A stretch of 6,662 nucleotides of DNA from Acidobacteriota bacterium (GTDB taxonomy: Bacteria > Actinomycetota > Actinomycetes > Actinomycetales > Micrococcaceae), in contig JABBNV010000033.1 in the NCBI GenBank assembly GCA_019352125.1, forward strand, positions 302 to 6,963. The letters run 5' to 3'. The position numbers and the translations under genes were made by a program. Below the pieces are notes generated by a model, which saw only the letters and a list, made by a program, of their open reading frames with translations, was not told where the DNA came from and did no database searches. This document shows, one piece after another, positions 1 through 6,156 of the stretch (position 1 is its first letter; each line of letters starts with the position of its first letter).

Positions 1-2015
1 TCGTGCTCGGGCTGGGCAGCGGCGTGGCCCGCCTCAACGAGGACTGGCACCACGCCGAATTCGGCAAGATCGCACTGGGTTTGGGAGAGCGGCAGCCGCA
101 AACAGAGTTCCAAAACGGTCTTAAGCGGTTCTCGTTGCTCCTCTTACAGGTGGCACTTGGCCTGACAACGTTAATCTTCATAGCCAACTTGTTCCTAGGG
201 CGGCCCCTCCTCGAATCGCTGCTGTTTTCCCTCGCTATTGCTGTTGGCATTACGCCGCAGTTACTTCCAGCCGTAGTAAGTACGTGTTTAGCCGCGGGTA
301 CGCGGGCGTTGGCCAAGCGGAAAGTCCTAGTCAAACGGCTGGTGTGTATTGAGGACTTGGGCGACATGGATGTGCTGGTCACGGACAAGACCGGTACCTT
401 AACCGAGGGTCACATCAGCTTTACCCGCGCCCTTCCCGTCCGTTCCGAGACTACCGACGCCGGACTGTTTGCTTTGGGCTTGATCTCCACCGAAGCGGAC
501 TATTCGCAGGGCGCAGTAACTACGGTGGGCCAGAATCCGCTGGATGCAGCGCTGTGGGAAGCACCGGAGGCGGCTGAATTTGACGCAAGCGGCCACCGAC
601 GGCTGTCTATCATTCCTTTTGACCACCAACGGCGGATGACGAGCGTTCTAGTCGTAGACGCGCACGGCAATCAACAAATCATCACCAAGGGGTCACCGGA
701 AGATGTTCTGGCTCGCTGCCCTGAGATTCCGGCCCAGGCGCAGGATGCACTGAATCAACAATACGACGCCGGGGCGCGAGTCATCGCGGTGGCGTCACGT
801 CCAGTGGTTAACCGCGCGACAATAGGGCACGAGGACGAACAGGGCCTGAGCTTGGTAGGTTTTCTCGTCTTTCTGGATAAGCCGAAGGTAAACGCTGATC
901 AGTCCTTGTTGGAGCTCGCGGCACTGGGCATAACAGTCAAGATTGCCACGGGGGATAACGCCCGAGTGGCGGAGAAGGTCTGCCGCGATTTGGGTTTGGC
1001 CTCAGGTGGAACACTTACCGGCCAACAGATCGACGCGCTGCAAGATGCTGACCTTAGTGACGCAGCCAGGGAGGCTAGCATTTTTGCCCGCGTTTCACCC
1101 GAGCAAAAAGCCCGGATTATCAAGTTGCTCCGTAAACAGGGCCGCGCCGTGGCGTTCATGGGTGACGGGGTTAACGACGCCTTGGCGCTTCACGCTGCGG
1201 ATGTGGGGATCTCCGTGGAGACCGCGACTGACGTCGCTAAAGACGCGGCGGACATTGTGCTGATGGACAAGGATCTTGGCGTACTGGCAGAGGGTGTCAG
1301 GGAGGGCCGGCGGATTTTCGCCAACACCATCAAATACGTGCTGATGGGAACCTCAAGCAACTTCGGCAACATGTTTAGTGCCGCCGCGGCTTCGGTGGTG
1401 CTGAGCTTCCTGCCCATGCTGCCGGGACAGATCCTGCTCAACAACCTCCTCTATGACACGGGGCAGCTCGCTATCCCGGGGGATCGTGTGGACGAAGAAC
1501 AACTACGCGCACCCTCGCACTGGGACATTGGCTTTATTCGCCGCTTTATGTTCCTCTTCGGGCCTATTAGCTCGCTATTTGATTTCGCCACGTTTGGCCT
1601 GATGCTGTTCGTATTCAACGCCGTGCCGGGTGAATTCCGCGCCGGCTGGTTTATCGAATCCATTGCCACCCAAACACTGATCATCTTTGCCATCAGAACT
1701 CGACGCGTGCCGTTCTTGCGTAGTCGCCCCTCAGGTGGCCTGATCGCGGCTTCGCTGGGTGTAGTGGCCGTTGGCATTTACCTGCCGCTCTCGCCCCTGG
1801 GGGTAGTGCTCGGTTTCGATCCACTGCCCATCCCCTTCTTCCTGGCGCTACTGGCCATGACCGTCGTGTATCTGGTGCTGGTGGAGATTGCGAAGCGCTG
1901 GTTCTTTGGCCGGCCGATCCAAACTAAGGTGGGCGTTCGCCGTCGTGATCATACGCACCGGGTACACCGCCGTGCGGCTTCATTCAGTGTTCCGCAACCA
2001 TTGGACGGGCACTAG
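1..2015 (+). CDS. mgtA: Magnesium-transporting P-type ATPase (P3B, MgtA-like), 5'-truncated by window edge
   Basis: Membrane pump expected to import Mg2+ at the cost of ATP. About 670 C-terminal residues are visible (codons from base 3; the family is usually about 850-900 residues), so the N-terminus, TM1-2 and most of the actuator domain lie off the left edge. Visible in order: TM3 (~43-65), TM4 with the ion-site motif ITPQLLP (83-89), phosphorylation motif DKTGTLT with Asp128, nucleotide-binding KGSPED (Lys229), ATGDN (315-319), hinge GDGVND (387-392), then six C-terminal membrane segments. SSNFGN, NNLLYD (480-485) and RTRRVPF match the MgtA/MgtB subfamily rather than Ca2+ or heavy-metal pumps. 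The canonical GDGxNDAPAL reads DALAL here. A basic tail of about 35 residues follows TM10. The first ~54 bases fit the family poorly (see findings). The universal stress gene follows after 78 bases, probably in the same operon. Subfamily assignment is confident; substrate is by homology. Confidence 0.93.
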   Translation, partial: VLGLGSGVARLNEDWHHAEFGKIALGLGERQPQTEFQNGLKRFSLLLLQVALGLTTLIFIANLFLGRPLLESLLFSLAIAVGITPQLLPAVVSTCLAAGTRALAKRKVLVKRLVCIEDLGDMDVLVTDKTGTLTEGHISFTRALPVRSETTDAGLFALGLISTEADYSQGAVTTVGQNPLDAALWEAPEAAEFDASGHRRLSIIPFDHQRRMTSVLVVDAHGNQQIITKGSPEDVLARCPEIPAQAQDALNQQYDAGARVIAVASRPVVNRATIGHEDEQGLSLVGFLVFLDKPKVNADQSLLELAALGITVKIATGDNARVAEKVCRDLGLASGGTLTGQQIDALQDADLSDAAREASIFARVSPEQKARIIKLLRKQGRAVAFMGDGVNDALALHAADVGISVETATDVAKDAADIVLMDKDLGVLAEGVREGRRIFANTIKYVLMGTSSNFGNMFSAAAASVVLSFLPMLPGQILLNNLLYDTGQLAIPGDRVDEEQLRAPSHWDIGFIRRFMFLFGPISSLFDFATFGLMLFVFNAVPGEFRAGWFIESIATQTLIIFAIRTRRVPFLRSRPSGGLIAASLGVVAVGIYLPLSPLGVVLGFDPLPIPFFLALLAMTVVYLVLVEIAKRWFFGRPIQTKVGVRRRDHTHRVHRRAASFSVPQPLDGH

Positions 2016-2081
2016 CTAGGCTAGAGGTTAGCGTTCCACATGTTCATACCGCTTGGTGTGCCTACAACGCTCAAGGACGTA

Positions 2082-2087
2082 AAGGAG
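2082..2087 (+). promoter_or_regulatory. Shine-Dalgarno AAGGAG deciding a TTG start
   Basis: AAGGAG ends directly against the in-frame ATG at 2088, leaving no spacer, so it cannot serve that codon well. It sits 6 bases before the in-frame TTG at 2094, which is an ideal distance. An earlier in-frame ATG at 2040 has only a weak AGAGG 12 bases upstream. The site therefore favours TTG 2094 as the start of the universal stress protein. Confidence 0.65.
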
Positions 2088-2093
2088 ATGTCA

Positions 2094-2936
2094 TTGACTC
2101 AGCACATTGTGGTGGGGGTGGACCCTTCAAAGTCTAGCGCTGCCGCTGTGCGGTGGGGTGCGTGCCGGGCGGAGCGACTTCGCAGTGAATTGATCCTGGT
2201 TCATGCTGTCCTAGACTTCGAGGTTCCACTGGGTAAGAGAATGGCCGCCAGTGGACAAGGCGACGCCCCGGACTTCTTGGCAGCTTACGCGCAGACCGCC
2301 CGTGAATTAGCTCCATCTGCACAGTTGGAGACTAGGTTGGCTACCGGGGAACCGTCCGCGGTGCTCGCGGAACTTTCCACTGACGCTGACCTAGTGGTGG
2401 TGGGGACGGATAGGACGGCCGATGTCCATGGTGAGGGCTTTGGTGTGGTGAATCTACAACTTGCTCTGATGAGCAAGTGCCCCGTTGCCGTGATCCCGAC
2501 CTACGTCGCACCCCAAGCTTTTGGCGTCGTGGTGGGGATTGATGGGTCCGCAAACTCCTTGGCCGCCGCGGACCTTGCCGCCACGGAAGCTGAAGCGCTG
2601 GGCCAGGACCTTACCGTGGTCTATGCGCCGGGCAGGCATCATGGGCTGGGAGCTGTGTCACAGGACGAGACCCACGGGCAGGCAGTCCTTGAGCAAGCCG
2701 TCGCTGGCCTGCGTACCCAACACCAGAATTTGGCCATTATGGGTTCCTTTGCTGGTGATCAAGAGCCGGTAGAGGCCTTGACTCGCGCGGGCCAGACTGC
2801 TCAGCTCTTGGTGGTGGGAAGCCGTGGAATGAGTTCCGTTAAGCACGCGATCATGGGATCCGTGACATCCAATCTGCTCGCACGAGTTCCCTGCCCGCTT
2901 GTCATCACCCGGCCTGTAGGGACAGGATGGTCATAA
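2094..2936 (+). CDS. Universal stress protein, two tandem UspA domains
   Basis: Cytoplasmic stress protein of 280 residues from the TTG start (longer in-frame starts at ATG 2088 and 2040 are less likely). Domain 1 begins with the HIVVGVDPS strand at the N-terminus; domain 2 restarts at GVVVGIDGS (residue 144). Domain 2 carries a complete ATP-binding signature G-x2-G-x9-G-S (Gly242, Gly245, Gly255-Ser256) followed by the usual VPCPLVITRP end. In domain 1 the matching segment reads GTDR without the second glycine, so it probably does not bind ATP in the standard way. Tandem USPs of this kind are common in actinobacteria, and several belong to the mycobacterial DosR regulon. Position just downstream of the ATPase gene suggests co-transcription, and the sensor-kinase gene follows 129 bases later on the same strand. 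The precise cellular role of such proteins is not settled. Confidence 0.92.
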   Translation: MTQHIVVGVDPSKSSAAAVRWGACRAERLRSELILVHAVLDFEVPLGKRMAASGQGDAPDFLAAYAQTARELAPSAQLETRLATGEPSAVLAELSTDADLVVVGTDRTADVHGEGFGVVNLQLALMSKCPVAVIPTYVAPQAFGVVVGIDGSANSLAAADLAATEAEALGQDLTVVYAPGRHHGLGAVSQDETHGQAVLEQAVAGLRTQHQNLAIMGSFAGDQEPVEALTRAGQTAQLLVVGSRGMSSVKHAIMGSVTSNLLARVPCPLVITRPVGTGWS

Positions 2937-3065
2937 GGAACCTCCGATCTGCGTTGATGCCCATTTGCCTGCATAGTTGGTTGCGGGCCTAGGGAGGCAC
3001 TCTTGGCACGGTTGGGGTTCTGGGACCGAAAGATGATGCCTGCGGGCTGAATTGAGGATGAGCCT

Positions 3066-4787
3066 GTGAAGGATGATGCAACGGGACTGAGTGCGCCAGC
3101 GCAGCAGTTCGGGGAAAATAGCCGCATCGAGGACTTACTCAAGGAGTTCATCGAACGTGCCGGTGAGTTGCTTTCCACGCAGGACAGAATGCGGGGGTTG
3201 CTGTCAGCGGTGACTTCCGTCGCGGAAGATCTCAGTCTGGACGCGGTCTTGGAACGCTTGGTGCAATCCGCCTGCTCACTGTTGAAGGCACGCTACGCTG
3301 CGTTGGGCGTCATTGGGGAGGACAAATCACTGAGCCGCTTCATCACCGTAGGCGTCGACGAAGAGCTCATTCGAAAAATTGGCCCACTGCCCACCGGCCA
3401 TGGGGTTCTGGGCCTCCTCACAAGTGATCCGCGCCCGCTGCGGCTGCACAATTTACACAAGCACCCTTCTTCCTACGGTTTTCCCGAACACCATCCGCCG
3501 ATGGTCACCTTTTTGGGTGTTCCCGTGCGCGTACGGGACAAGGTCTTCGGAAATCTCTATATGACCGAGAAAGAAGACGGGGAGGACTTCACGGCTGAGG
3601 ATCAAGAATTGGCTGTGGCGTTAGCGGCGGCCGCAGGAGTGGCCATTGAAAACGCAAAGTTGTTCGAGGACGCCCGGCTTCGCACCCGGTGGTTGGAGGC
3701 GTGCATGTATGTCACCGGCAAAATGATGGATGATATGCGTGACACCAATGAGCTCAGCCTTGACATGATCGCCGCCACCGCTTTGGCCGAATCGGATTCG
3801 GCCACCACACTGGTTGGTATTTCGTCCGATGACGGAGCTGAGCTTTACGTCTCAGCGTCAGCAGGAGAGGGCTCGCCCCAGCTGACGGGGCGTACGTTAG
3901 CCATCACATCAGCGATACTCTCGGACGTGGTGAAGCGAGGTGTGCCTACTGTTTTCGAGAATGCCACGGATTTTCTGGGATCCATGGAAAGGTGGGCGCT
4001 CGGGCCCATCATCGTCATTCCGTTGGGCCTTCAAGGAACAAATCAGGGCCTGCTGATCCTGGCGCGCAATGAAGGCATGGGCGGCTACTCCCAAATAGTG
4101 GTGGAAATGAGCGCCGTATTTGGCTCCAACGTTGCTTTGGCGATGGAGCTGGCTAGGACTCACAGGTTGCGGGAACAAATTCTGGTGTTCACTGACCGAG
4201 ACCGAATCGCCAAGGACCTGCACGATGTGGTGATTCAGAGAATCTTTGCAGCAGGGCTCAGCGTGCAGAGTCTGCAACGGTTTGTCACGGACAACAAGGC
4301 AACCCAGCGCATTAGAGCTGTCACCACAGAACTTGATCAGACTATTCGCGACCTGAGAGACACCATTTATTCGCTAAAGATCGGAGTAGGAGAAACCGAG
4401 CCACTGAGTGATTTGATCCTCCGGACGGTTCGCAATGCCGCCAAGCCATTGTTGTTTGCGCCCCGGTTGAATCTGGCCGGCCCCATCGACACGGCGGTAC
4501 CCGACGAGGTGGCCAAGCACCTGCTGGCGGTCTTGAGCGAAGGCTTGAGCAACGCAGTCAGGCATGCGGAGGCAGGAGCCATCGAGGTATCCATTGACGC
4601 AAGGGGGGACGAGTTAAGCGTCGTGATTATCGACGACGGCGTTGGAATGGGGGATTCCGGAAGGAGAAGTGGGCTGGCCAACATGGAACAGCGGGCCACA
4701 TTACTCGACGGGACCTTTGACGTTGTAAGCGTTATCGGGAAGGGAACCCGCATTAGTTGGTGCGTGCCCGCCGTTCAGCCCCAATAA
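3066..4787 (+). CDS. GAF-GAF sensor histidine kinase, DosS/DosT (DevS)-like probable heme gas sensor
   Basis: 573-residue soluble sensor kinase with no membrane segments. It starts at GTG 3066, with GAGGA 7 bases upstream. Domains: N-terminal helix (~20-50), GAF-A (~55-200), GAF-B (~215-365), HisKA_3 dimerisation/phosphoacceptor region with His386 in DRDRIAKDLHD, and an HATPase domain with N-box Asn496, G1 box DDGVG (523-527) and G2 box SGLANMEQR (535-543). GAF-A aligns closely with M. tuberculosis DosS: the GFPEHHPPM segment places His143 at the DosS proximal heme ligand His149, and Tyr165 falls at DosS Tyr171. Gly81 occupies the place of DosS Glu87, as in DosT. It should therefore bind heme and sense O2, NO or CO, then pass phosphate to a NarL/LuxR-type regulator. 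No such regulator is in the window, and the next gene is convergent. Family assignment is firm; heme binding is inferred from residues. Confidence 0.92.
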   Translation: MKDDATGLSAPAQQFGENSRIEDLLKEFIERAGELLSTQDRMRGLLSAVTSVAEDLSLDAVLERLVQSACSLLKARYAALGVIGEDKSLSRFITVGVDEELIRKIGPLPTGHGVLGLLTSDPRPLRLHNLHKHPSSYGFPEHHPPMVTFLGVPVRVRDKVFGNLYMTEKEDGEDFTAEDQELAVALAAAAGVAIENAKLFEDARLRTRWLEACMYVTGKMMDDMRDTNELSLDMIAATALAESDSATTLVGISSDDGAELYVSASAGEGSPQLTGRTLAITSAILSDVVKRGVPTVFENATDFLGSMERWALGPIIVIPLGLQGTNQGLLILARNEGMGGYSQIVVEMSAVFGSNVALAMELARTHRLREQILVFTDRDRIAKDLHDVVIQRIFAAGLSVQSLQRFVTDNKATQRIRAVTTELDQTIRDLRDTIYSLKIGVGETEPLSDLILRTVRNAAKPLLFAPRLNLAGPIDTAVPDEVAKHLLAVLSEGLSNAVRHAEAGAIEVSIDARGDELSVVIIDDGVGMGDSGRRSGLANMEQRATLLDGTFDVVSVIGKGTRISWCVPAVQPQ

Positions 4788-4813
4788 AGGTTTTTCAAGC
4801 GCTGCCTCCGCTC

Positions 4814-4835
4814 AGCTTCCCGCTAGGGGGTAGCT
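4814..4835. terminator. Possible hairpin between convergent genes
   Basis: Imperfect stem: AGCTTCCC (4814-4821) pairs with GGGTAGCT (4828-4835) with one T-T mismatch and a 6-base loop. It lies in the 46-base gap between the converging kinase and reductase genes and overlaps the last two bases read of the reductase stop codon (4834-4836). No T-tract follows it on either strand (the only T-run, 4791-4795, precedes it on the plus strand), so intrinsic termination is uncertain. Confidence 0.3.
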
Positions 4836-5475
4836 AGGGGAGGAGGTTCAAAGAAGTGTCCCAGTTGAAATTCTCATGGGCAGTACCCACCTGCAGGCCC
4901 ATGATCAGCAGCATAATGCCCTCCAGCTCGCGAGCACGGCGTAGGGGGCCGGCATCGATGGGACGCAGACCGGAAGCTGCAACCACTGCGCTTACCTTGA
5001 GCTTGGCATCCTCCGAGTCTCCAGCGATGAAGACGTCTAGGGGAATGCCGGAGACTACGCCCGATTCTAGTGGTTTGGCGAAACAGGTGTTGAATGCTTT
5101 GACCACTGATGCGCCAGTACTGGCATGGAGAGCTACCTGTTCAGCCGCTGATGATCCTGCAGGTGTCACCAAGTGATCGAACGTAGCAAAGTCCACCGGG
5201 TTGCTGATATCCACCACAACGCGGCCGTCCAGAGTATCGCCATAGATTTGCACCGTCTTGATGGCTTCCGAATAGGGAACAGCCAAGAAAATTATGCCTC
5301 CTTCAACGGCAGCGCCCTCAGCTCCGCCCTGGGCGCCAGCACCAAGGGATTCCACGAGCTCGCGGGTTTTCTCTGTACTGCGGCCCAGAATCTGTACAGA
5401 ATGCCTCGCCGCCAGCATTCTGACCGCAAGTGATCTGGCCATGTTGCCGTTGCCGATGATGGTGATCTGTGCCAT
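4834..5475 (-). CDS. NAD(P)-binding, NADPH-dependent F420 reductase-like protein
   Basis: 213-residue Rossmann-fold protein. The N-terminal strand ITIIGNGNMA carries the dinucleotide motif GxGxxA (Gly8, Gly10, Ala13). The next strand ends in ILGRS, where Arg32-Ser33 would favour the NADP 2'-phosphate. Then come FLAVPYS (63-69), VDISNP (88-93), VVKAFNT (124-130) and GPLRRARELE (176-185), a pattern typical of the Fno/F420 oxidoreductase-like family. Archaeal members pass hydride between NADPH and coenzyme F420; many bacterial relatives are uncharacterised, so the substrate is not certain. The start is ATG at 5475, with AAAGG 10 bases upstream. A longer in-frame start at 5580 would overlap the neighbouring gene and add 35 residues before the Rossmann strand, so it is rejected. 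It lies 59 bases downstream of the PNPOx-family gene on the same strand and could be co-transcribed with it, giving an NADP-to-flavin redox pair. Confidence 0.85.
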   Translation of the reverse strand: MAQITIIGNGNMARSLAVRMLAARHSVQILGRSTEKTRELVESLGAGAQGGAEGAAVEGGIIFLAVPYSEAIKTVQIYGDTLDGRVVVDISNPVDFATFDHLVTPAGSSAAEQVALHASTGASVVKAFNTCFAKPLESGVVSGIPLDVFIAGDSEDAKLKVSAVVAASGLRPIDAGPLRRARELEGIMLLIMGLQVGTAHENFNWDTSLNLLP

Positions 5476-5534
5476 GAGTTTAGAGCCTTTCAGAGTTGAA
5501 TAAATAGGTAGGGTGGAGGCTGCTGGTTGAGGTC

Positions 5535-6005
5535 TTATTCGTCCGAGGCGTGGAGAGCAACGGATTGCTGAGTCCACCATTCGTTCGGTGCAGCCACTCT
5601 GAATCGCCGGCCGGTGACCGAACTGGGCGTTATTCGCACGAAGGCGTCCTTATGCCCAGTTTGCCAAGGGAAAAGCATCAGCGAGAGAGAGTCCAGCACG
5701 TCCTCCGTGGAATTGATGAGTGCGGCATTACCCTTGAGCACCACGCTCCACACCACCCCGCTGACGGGATCGACGCCGTCGGCCTCCAAGGCAACCGGTG
5801 TCTCGCCAAGGGCTGCGGCTAACTTGGTCCCCTTTCCGTTCTGGAACACCACAGTGCCGTGATCCACGGCAAAATTTATGGGGAAGATGTCCGGATGATC
5901 CGTGGCCCAGACGGCCAATCGTCCAAGTGAAACACCGCGAAGCAACGCCCAACACTCGTGGACGGCTAGTTCAGTTATGGGTGTAGCGGCTGGTGTGTCC
6001 ATCAT
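5535..6005 (-). CDS. Pyridoxamine 5'-phosphate oxidase family (PNPOx-like split-barrel) protein
   Basis: 156-residue cytoplasmic protein of the actinobacterial Pyridox_ox_2 type. Visible family marks: ECWALLRGVSLGRLAV (17-32), PDIFPINFAVD (38-48), TVVFQNGKGTKLAAAL (51-66), VALEADG (71-77), VVWSVVLKGNA (84-94), a central FPWQTGHKDAFVRI (112-125) and VTGRRF (130-135). These proteins use FMN, F420 or heme on a split beta-barrel; the reaction is unknown for most members, and true PNPO activity is not implied. A related small protein (Rv3129) is in the M. tuberculosis DosR regulon. It starts with two tandem ATGs (6005 and 6002) and has no recognisable Shine-Dalgarno, suggesting a leaderless transcript. 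A GGGTC-N4-GACCC palindrome lies 37-50 bases upstream. It is divergent from the PadR gene and followed by the reductase gene. Confidence 0.88.
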   Translation of the reverse strand: MMDTPAATPITELAVHECWALLRGVSLGRLAVWATDHPDIFPINFAVDHGTVVFQNGKGTKLAAALGETPVALEADGVDPVSGVVWSVVLKGNAALINSTEDVLDSLSLMLFPWQTGHKDAFVRITPSSVTGRRFRVAAPNEWWTQQSVALHASDE

Positions 6006-6012
6006 AATTTTG

Positions 6013-6018
6013 AGCGTA
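6013..6018 (-). promoter_or_regulatory. Candidate -10 element of a leaderless promoter for the PNPOx-family gene
   Basis: Read on the minus strand the hexamer is TACGCT, fitting the actinobacterial TAnnnT -10 form. It ends 7 bases before the ATG at 6005, which would put transcription start at or next to the first base of the start codon. This agrees with the missing Shine-Dalgarno. An alternative TACCCT (6024-6029, minus) would give a leader of about 12 bases. No good -35 is seen, as expected for an activator-dependent promoter. Confidence 0.35.
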
Positions 6019-6041
6019 GACGCAGGGTAGGGGCGGCAGTA

Positions 6042-6055
6042 GGGTCCTAAGACCC
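6042..6055. promoter_or_regulatory. Perfect inverted repeat GGGTC-N4-GACCC, candidate DosR-box-like operator
   Basis: GGGTC (6042-6046), spacer CTAA, GACCC (6051-6055). Half-site length and spacing equal those of the mycobacterial DosR/DevR box (GGGAC-N4-GTCCC), with T/A exchanged at one symmetric position. Its centre at 6048.5 is about 42.5 bases upstream of the predicted leaderless start of the PNPOx-family gene, a usual place for an activator overlapping the -35 region. The symmetry is seen directly; the binding protein is inferred. Confidence 0.45.
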
Positions 6056-6099
6056 AGTACGTACGTCTCCTGAATCACTCTCTAGTTTTTCCCAGAATC

Positions 6100-6140
6100 A
6101 CGACGTATCGTTGAGTATCGTTCACTACATGCTTCACTAC
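6100..6140. promoter_or_regulatory. Repeat cluster upstream of the PadR gene, candidate autoregulatory operator
   Basis: Inverted repeat ACGA-CGTA-TCGT (6100-6111). Direct repeat GTATCGTT at 6105-6112 and 6115-6122, offset by 10 bases, one helical turn. A second direct repeat TTCACTAC lies at 6121-6128 and 6133-6140. The cluster ends 16 bases before the PadR start codon. PadR-family dimers commonly bind their own promoter at such inverted repeats, so autorepression is likely. A convincing -10/-35 pair was not found within it. Confidence 0.45.
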
Positions 6141-6156
6141 TACCAAGGAGTACCTG

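Noticed and set aside
1451..1777. Open frame of 108 codons on the minus strand
   Set aside because: Antisense to the C-terminal membrane segments of the ATPase; no independent start signal or domain.
1..2015. Identification of the pump as CtpF-type Ca2+ ATPase by analogy with the mycobacterial DosR regulon
   Set aside because: The TPQLLP, SSNFGN, NNLLYD and RTRRVPF motifs match P3B MgtA/MgtB pumps.
2913..2926. Inverted repeat CCTGT-AGGG-ACAGG near the end of the universal stress gene
   Set aside because: Short, inside coding sequence just before the stop, with no T-tract; not supportable as a terminator.
2937..3065. Spacer before the kinase gene, searched for a DosR-like box and promoter
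   Set aside because: Only isolated half-sites (GGGAC at 3022-3026, GGGCC at 2985-2989) without a matching second half, a weak GCCTGC/GCGGGC stem (2967-2988), and no convincing -35/-10 pair.
3909..4277. Open frame of 122 codons on the minus strand inside the kinase gene
   Set aside because: Lies wholly within the well-supported GAF-GAF kinase frame and shows no recognisable domain; a shadow of the real gene.
4367..4753. Open frame of 128 codons on the minus strand over the kinase ATPase domain
   Set aside because: Antisense to conserved HATPase motifs; its Ser/Pro/Ala-rich composition is typical of an antisense shadow frame.
5476..5580. N-terminal extension of the reductase gene to ATG 5580
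   Set aside because: Adds 35 non-conserved residues before the Rossmann strand and overlaps the end of the PNPOx-family gene; ATG 5475 has a suitable Shine-Dalgarno.
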